Assembly (NCBI RefSeq): GCF_900130125.1
Contig: NZ_FQXY01000011.1
Coordinates: 1,306,748 to 1,370,747 of the forward strand
From: Bacteroides congonensis
GTDB lineage: Bacteria; Bacteroidota; Bacteroidia; Bacteroidales; Bacteroidaceae
DNA: 64,000 bases
Reading direction: 5' to 3'
Shown here piece after piece: positions 60,505 through 64,000 of this stretch. The notes beneath the pieces are model-generated. The model had not been told where the DNA came from. It was given only the letters and a program-made list of their open reading frames with translations, and made no database searches. Every line of letters starts with the position of its first letter. Within the stretch, counting starts at the first letter, position 1. The translations under genes and the position numbers were made by a program.

Positions 60505-63500
60505 ATGAATTTATATCTAAAAACAGCTAAAAGTACAATAATTATTTGCTGTTTGTTTATATTGCAGACGACAGCATTCGCTCAAAGTAATATTCGTATT
60601 ACTATAAAAAAAGCAGAAATCACTTTACAAAATGCATTGGTTGAAGTTGAAAGACAATCCAAATTATCTGTCGCTTATAATCAATCACAACTTTCGGGTC
60701 AAAGACAATTATCTTTGAATATAGTAAACCAGCCATTAGAGTCTGCTCTAAAGACAATTTTGAAAGGTACGGGATTTTCATATAAATTGACTGATAAGTA
60801 CATCATGATTGTTCCTGAAAAAAAAGAGACGAACTCGCAGGCTTCAAAGACTGTAAAAGGGAAAATTGTTGATGAGAATGGAGAACCTTTGATTGGTGTG
60901 AATGTGGCGGTAGATGGAACTACTACAGGAACCATTACTGATTTTGATGGGAATTTTTCTATGTCAGCCTTTGCTAATTCCACTTTGAAAGTTTCTTATA
61001 TTGGCTATGCCACTCAGTTAGTCGCCGTTTCGGACAAGGAATTTTATAGTATTACTATGCGTCCGGATAATGAGGTGCTGGATGAGGTCGTAGTTACCGC
61101 TTTGGGTATCAAGCGCGAAACGAAATCTCTGACGTATAATGTACAGGAAATGAAAGCGGCGGATCTTACTACCGTAAAGGATGCCAGTTTCATGAACAGT
61201 CTGGCAGGTAAGATTGCCGGTGTGACTATTAATCAGAGTGCATCAGGTATTGGTGGTTCTACCCGTGTTGTAATGCGTGGTTTGAAATCTATAACGAATG
61301 ACAACAATGCTTTATACGTGATTGATGGTATTCCTATGTCTTCTATGCGTTCTAATCAGGAAAAAAGTTTTTATGAGAATGCAGACGGAGGGGACAGTGA
61401 CGGGATTTCCAGTATAAATCCGGACGATATTGAATCAATGTCTGTATTGACGGGTGCGGCGGCTGCCGCGCTTTATGGTTCGCAAGGTGCGAATGGTGTT
61501 GTTTTGATAACAACAAAGAAAGGGGAAGAAGGAAAACTGAGAATTAATTACTCGAACGATACTCAGTTTATGAGCCCTTTAGTAATGCCGGAGTTTCAGA
61601 CTACTTATGGTTCGGTAGAAGGTGAGTTTGCCAGCTGGGGAGCTAAGAAGAATGCGACATGGGAACCTAAAGACTTTTTTCAAACAGGTTTCACAGAAAC
61701 TAACTCTATAGGTTTGTCCGCAGGTAATGACCGTAATCAGACCTATTTTTCGGCAGCGTCGACCAATGCACGTGGTATTATTCCTAATAACACTTATAAC
61801 AGGTATAATTTTACATTGCGTAATACGACTGAATTAATTAAAGATAAGCTGACATTGGACATGAGTGCTTCTTATGTTATAACGAATGATAACAACATGA
61901 TGTCTCAGGGGCAATATCATAATCCGCTTGTTGCATTGTACCTTATGCCTAGAGGAGATGATTTGAATAAGTATAAAGTATATGAACGTTATAATAGTGA
62001 GAAATATTATGATGTGCAATACTGGCCTTATGGTAATCAGGGAATGGCTATCGAAAATCCTTATTGGATCGTAAATCGTGAGAATATGAGTAATCATAAA
62101 TCACGTTATATGTTCTCGGCAAATTTGAATTATAAAGTATTTGAATGGATGAACGTTGTGGGGCGTATGCGTGTAGATAATAGCAATGACACGTACGAAC
62201 GTAAAATAGCAGCTTCTTCCGATCAACTATTTGCATCAGAATATGGTAATTATATGAACATGAAGTCAGGATATAAGAACACCTATGGAGATGCAATGAT
62301 CCAAATTAATAAGCGTTGGGAAAACTGGGGAATCACAGCCAATGTGGGAGGCAGTTTCAACCATCAGACTTATGAGATGACAAATTATGAAGGACATCTG
62401 GCTACTGTTCCGAACTTTTTCTCGTTCAATAATATAAGCAAGAATGGGGCGAATACTAAAGCTGAACAGGCAGGATATATTGATAATAATCAAGCTGTAT
62501 TTGCAACTTTTCAGTTAGGATATAAAAGCTGGGCATATCTGGATTTAACTGCCCGTAATGACTGGTTCTCTACTTTGGCTAATACTGATAATGAGAAAAG
62601 TGGATTTTTCTATCCGTCGGTAGGTATATCTGCTGTTGTCAGTGAGATAGTCGATTTGTCGAAAGTATATATTTCCTTTTTAAAGGTCCGGGCTTCTTAT
62701 AGTGAGGTCGGTAATCCGCCGATGCGACAGATTACAATGCCGACATATACAGTCAAAGATGGTGTTATCAATACTTCCTCAAGATTATTGAATCCGGATT
62801 TGAAACCTGAACGTACAAAATCTGTTGAAGTTGGTATGAATCTAAGAATGTTCCAGAATTTACTGAATATTGATTTTACCTATTATAACAGTAATACTTT
62901 CAACCAGTTTATTAACTATACTATGCCGCCAAGTACAGGTTACAGTAATTACATGCTGAATGGAGGAAAAGTGAATAACTGGGGTATTGAGGCACGTTTG
63001 GGTATCAATACCAATCTTGGACCTGTAAAATGGAACTCCAATCTGACCTTTACAATGAACCGTAATAAGGTTGTTTATTTATTACCCGGTGGTGCTACCA
63101 ATCCGATAACAGGAGAACCTATCTCTATCACGGAAATAGAACCTTTCAACCCACAAGGTAGCTATAAAATGATAGTGAAAGAAGGAGGTACTTTGAGTGA
63201 CATTTATGTGACGGGGCTAAAGATGGACTATTTGGGAAATATTAAAGTGGATGCGAATACCGGTGCGATAGAAGCCGATCCGAACACTTGGATAAAAGCA
63301 GGTAGTACGGCACCTCGTTTTAACTGGGGGTGGAATAACAGTTTTAGCTGGAAAGGTATTAATTTAAGTTTTCTGATTGATGCCCGTATCGGTGGGGTCG
63401 GCGTTTCGGCTACACAAGCGAAGATGGATTACTATGGGACTTCTAAAACATCGGCTATAGTACGTGATAATGGGGGAGTGAATATTAATAGTGGACGTGT

Positions 63501-63810
63501 GACCGCGAAGGATTACTATAATGTGCTTGGTAATGGTTCGACCGGAGTTTTGGCTAATTATGTATATAGTATGACAAACGTACGACTTAGGGAAGCCACT
63601 TTAGGATATACATTCCCGACTAAATGGTTTGGTAACCAGATACAAAACCTGACAGTGTCACTCATTGGTAAAAATCTGTTCATGTTCCATAATAAGGCGC
63701 CTTTTGATCCGGAACTATCGGCTTCTACAGGTACATATTATCAAGGGTTTGACTATTTTATGCAGCCGAGTGTACGCAGCATTGGGTTTAGTGTGAAGTT
63801 CCAATATTAA
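60505..63810 (+). CDS. SusC/RagA-type TonB-dependent transporter with STN domain (second locus)
   Basis: This 1101-residue outer-membrane transporter has a signal peptide (STIIICCLFILQTTAFAQ), an STN domain (about 30-110), a CarboxypepD-like domain (VKGKIVDENGEPLIGVNVAV, about 118-185), a plug (NSLAGKIAGVTINQSASGIG to GVVLITTKKG) and a barrel ending SVKFQY. It is clearly homologous to the first SusC and shares long stretches such as VVTALGIKRETKSLTYNV, so the two loci may have arisen by duplication. It follows the fecR that probably senses it and precedes a SusD gene. Confidence 0.95.
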   Translation: MNLYLKTAKSTIIICCLFILQTTAFAQSNIRITIKKAEITLQNALVEVERQSKLSVAYNQSQLSGQRQLSLNIVNQPLESALKTILKGTGFSYKLTDKYIMIVPEKKETNSQASKTVKGKIVDENGEPLIGVNVAVDGTTTGTITDFDGNFSMSAFANSTLKVSYIGYATQLVAVSDKEFYSITMRPDNEVLDEVVVTALGIKRETKSLTYNVQEMKAADLTTVKDASFMNSLAGKIAGVTINQSASGIGGSTRVVMRGLKSITNDNNALYVIDGIPMSSMRSNQEKSFYENADGGDSDGISSINPDDIESMSVLTGAAAAALYGSQGANGVVLITTKKGEEGKLRINYSNDTQFMSPLVMPEFQTTYGSVEGEFASWGAKKNATWEPKDFFQTGFTETNSIGLSAGNDRNQTYFSAASTNARGIIPNNTYNRYNFTLRNTTELIKDKLTLDMSASYVITNDNNMMSQGQYHNPLVALYLMPRGDDLNKYKVYERYNSEKYYDVQYWPYGNQGMAIENPYWIVNRENMSNHKSRYMFSANLNYKVFEWMNVVGRMRVDNSNDTYERKIAASSDQLFASEYGNYMNMKSGYKNTYGDAMIQINKRWENWGITANVGGSFNHQTYEMTNYEGHLATVPNFFSFNNISKNGANTKAEQAGYIDNNQAVFATFQLGYKSWAYLDLTARNDWFSTLANTDNEKSGFFYPSVGISAVVSEIVDLSKVYISFLKVRASYSEVGNPPMRQITMPTYTVKDGVINTSSRLLNPDLKPERTKSVEVGMNLRMFQNLLNIDFTYYNSNTFNQFINYTMPPSTGYSNYMLNGGKVNNWGIEARLGINTNLGPVKWNSNLTFTMNRNKVVYLLPGGATNPITGEPISITEIEPFNPQGSYKMIVKEGGTLSDIYVTGLKMDYLGNIKVDANTGAIEADPNTWIKAGSTAPRFNWGWNNSFSWKGINLSFLIDARIGGVGVSATQAKMDYYGTSKTSAIVRDNGGVNINSGRVTAKDYYNVLGNGSTGVLANYVYSMTNVRLREATLGYTFPTKWFGNQIQNLTVSLIGKNLFMFHNKAPFDPELSASTGTYYQGFDYFMQPSVRSIGFSVKFQY

Positions 63811-63832
63811 TAAACCAGAAAGGAATAATACA

Positions 63833-64000
63833 ATGAAAAGACTAGGAAAAATAAGACATGCAATGTGTGCATTGGGAGTAGCTGTGCTGATCACTTCCTG
63901 TACAGACAATTATAAAGAATGGAATACCAATCCAAATGAGGTTCCTGAAGAAATGTTGGTTGGGCTGATGAAGATTGGAAACTTCTTTCCCGCTATGCAG
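63833..64000 (+). CDS. SusD-family lipoprotein, N-terminal part (cut by window edge)
   Basis: ATG at 63833, 22 bp after the susC stop, starts MKRLGKIRHAMCALG. A lipobox LITSC follows at about residues 19-23, then TDNYKEWNTNPNEVPEEM. That start closely parallels the first SusD (NFLEYNTNPNEATDEM). Only 56 codons are visible before the window ends. It should be the glycan-binding partner of the upstream SusC. Confidence 0.85.
   Translation, partial: MKRLGKIRHAMCALGVAVLITSCTDNYKEWNTNPNEVPEEMLVGLMKIGNFFPAMQ

Overview
The window comes from a gut Bacteroidales, almost certainly a Bacteroides. Supporting signs are paired SusC/SusD outer-membrane genes with FecR anti-sigma and ECF sigma genes, Bacteroides-type promoters (about TTTG, N20, TAnnTTTG), lipoproteins with an acidic stretch after the lipobox cysteine, and a conjugative element of the traA/mobABC/rteC/topB kind.

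About 1-27.3 kb is one end of an integrative conjugative element (ICE); its other end lies left of the window. It carries a ParA/DUF3408 pair, a long non-coding control region with repeats and a probable oriT, mobA-mobB-mobC, a DUF3945 protein, topoisomerase III, a DHFR-like protein, a primase-helicase with two small HTH proteins, RteC and an AraC-type regulator. Two cargo modules stand out. At 5.3-8.9 kb an AT-rich AAA-ATPase plus subtilase operon resembles IetAS defence/plasmid-exclusion systems. At 19.5-26.3 kb about ten small genes on one strand, several of them recognisable immunity families (DUF1911/PoNi, DUF4303, Imm5, SUKH, DUF1877), are separated by short asymmetric hairpin repeats. 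They sit directly downstream of a tyrosine recombinase. This is an integron-like cassette array and matches the published recombinase-associated acquired interbacterial defence (rAID-1) type.

About 27.3-41.8 kb is ordinary chromosome: an MscS channel, divergent cytoplasmic pullulanase and alpha-amylase, a TPR/AraC-type sensor-regulator, a DUF488 protein, and a menaquinone operon. In that operon a HAD-hotdog fusion, probably carrying the DHNA-CoA thioesterase, leads menF-menD-menB-menC-menE.

About 41.8-64 kb is polysaccharide/glycan utilisation. A 720-bp non-coding stretch with inverted repeats precedes a divergent ECF sigma gene. A matched pair of ECF-type promoters drives an FGE-sialidase fusion gene and a fecR-susC-susD-GH18-LamG-LamG-DUF1573-GH3 operon. 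A second ECF sigma, FecR, SusC and SusD set follows and runs off the end. Both fecR-susC junctions carry a minimal start-stop ORF followed by a hairpin.

All product calls rest on reading motifs by eye; no database search was possible.
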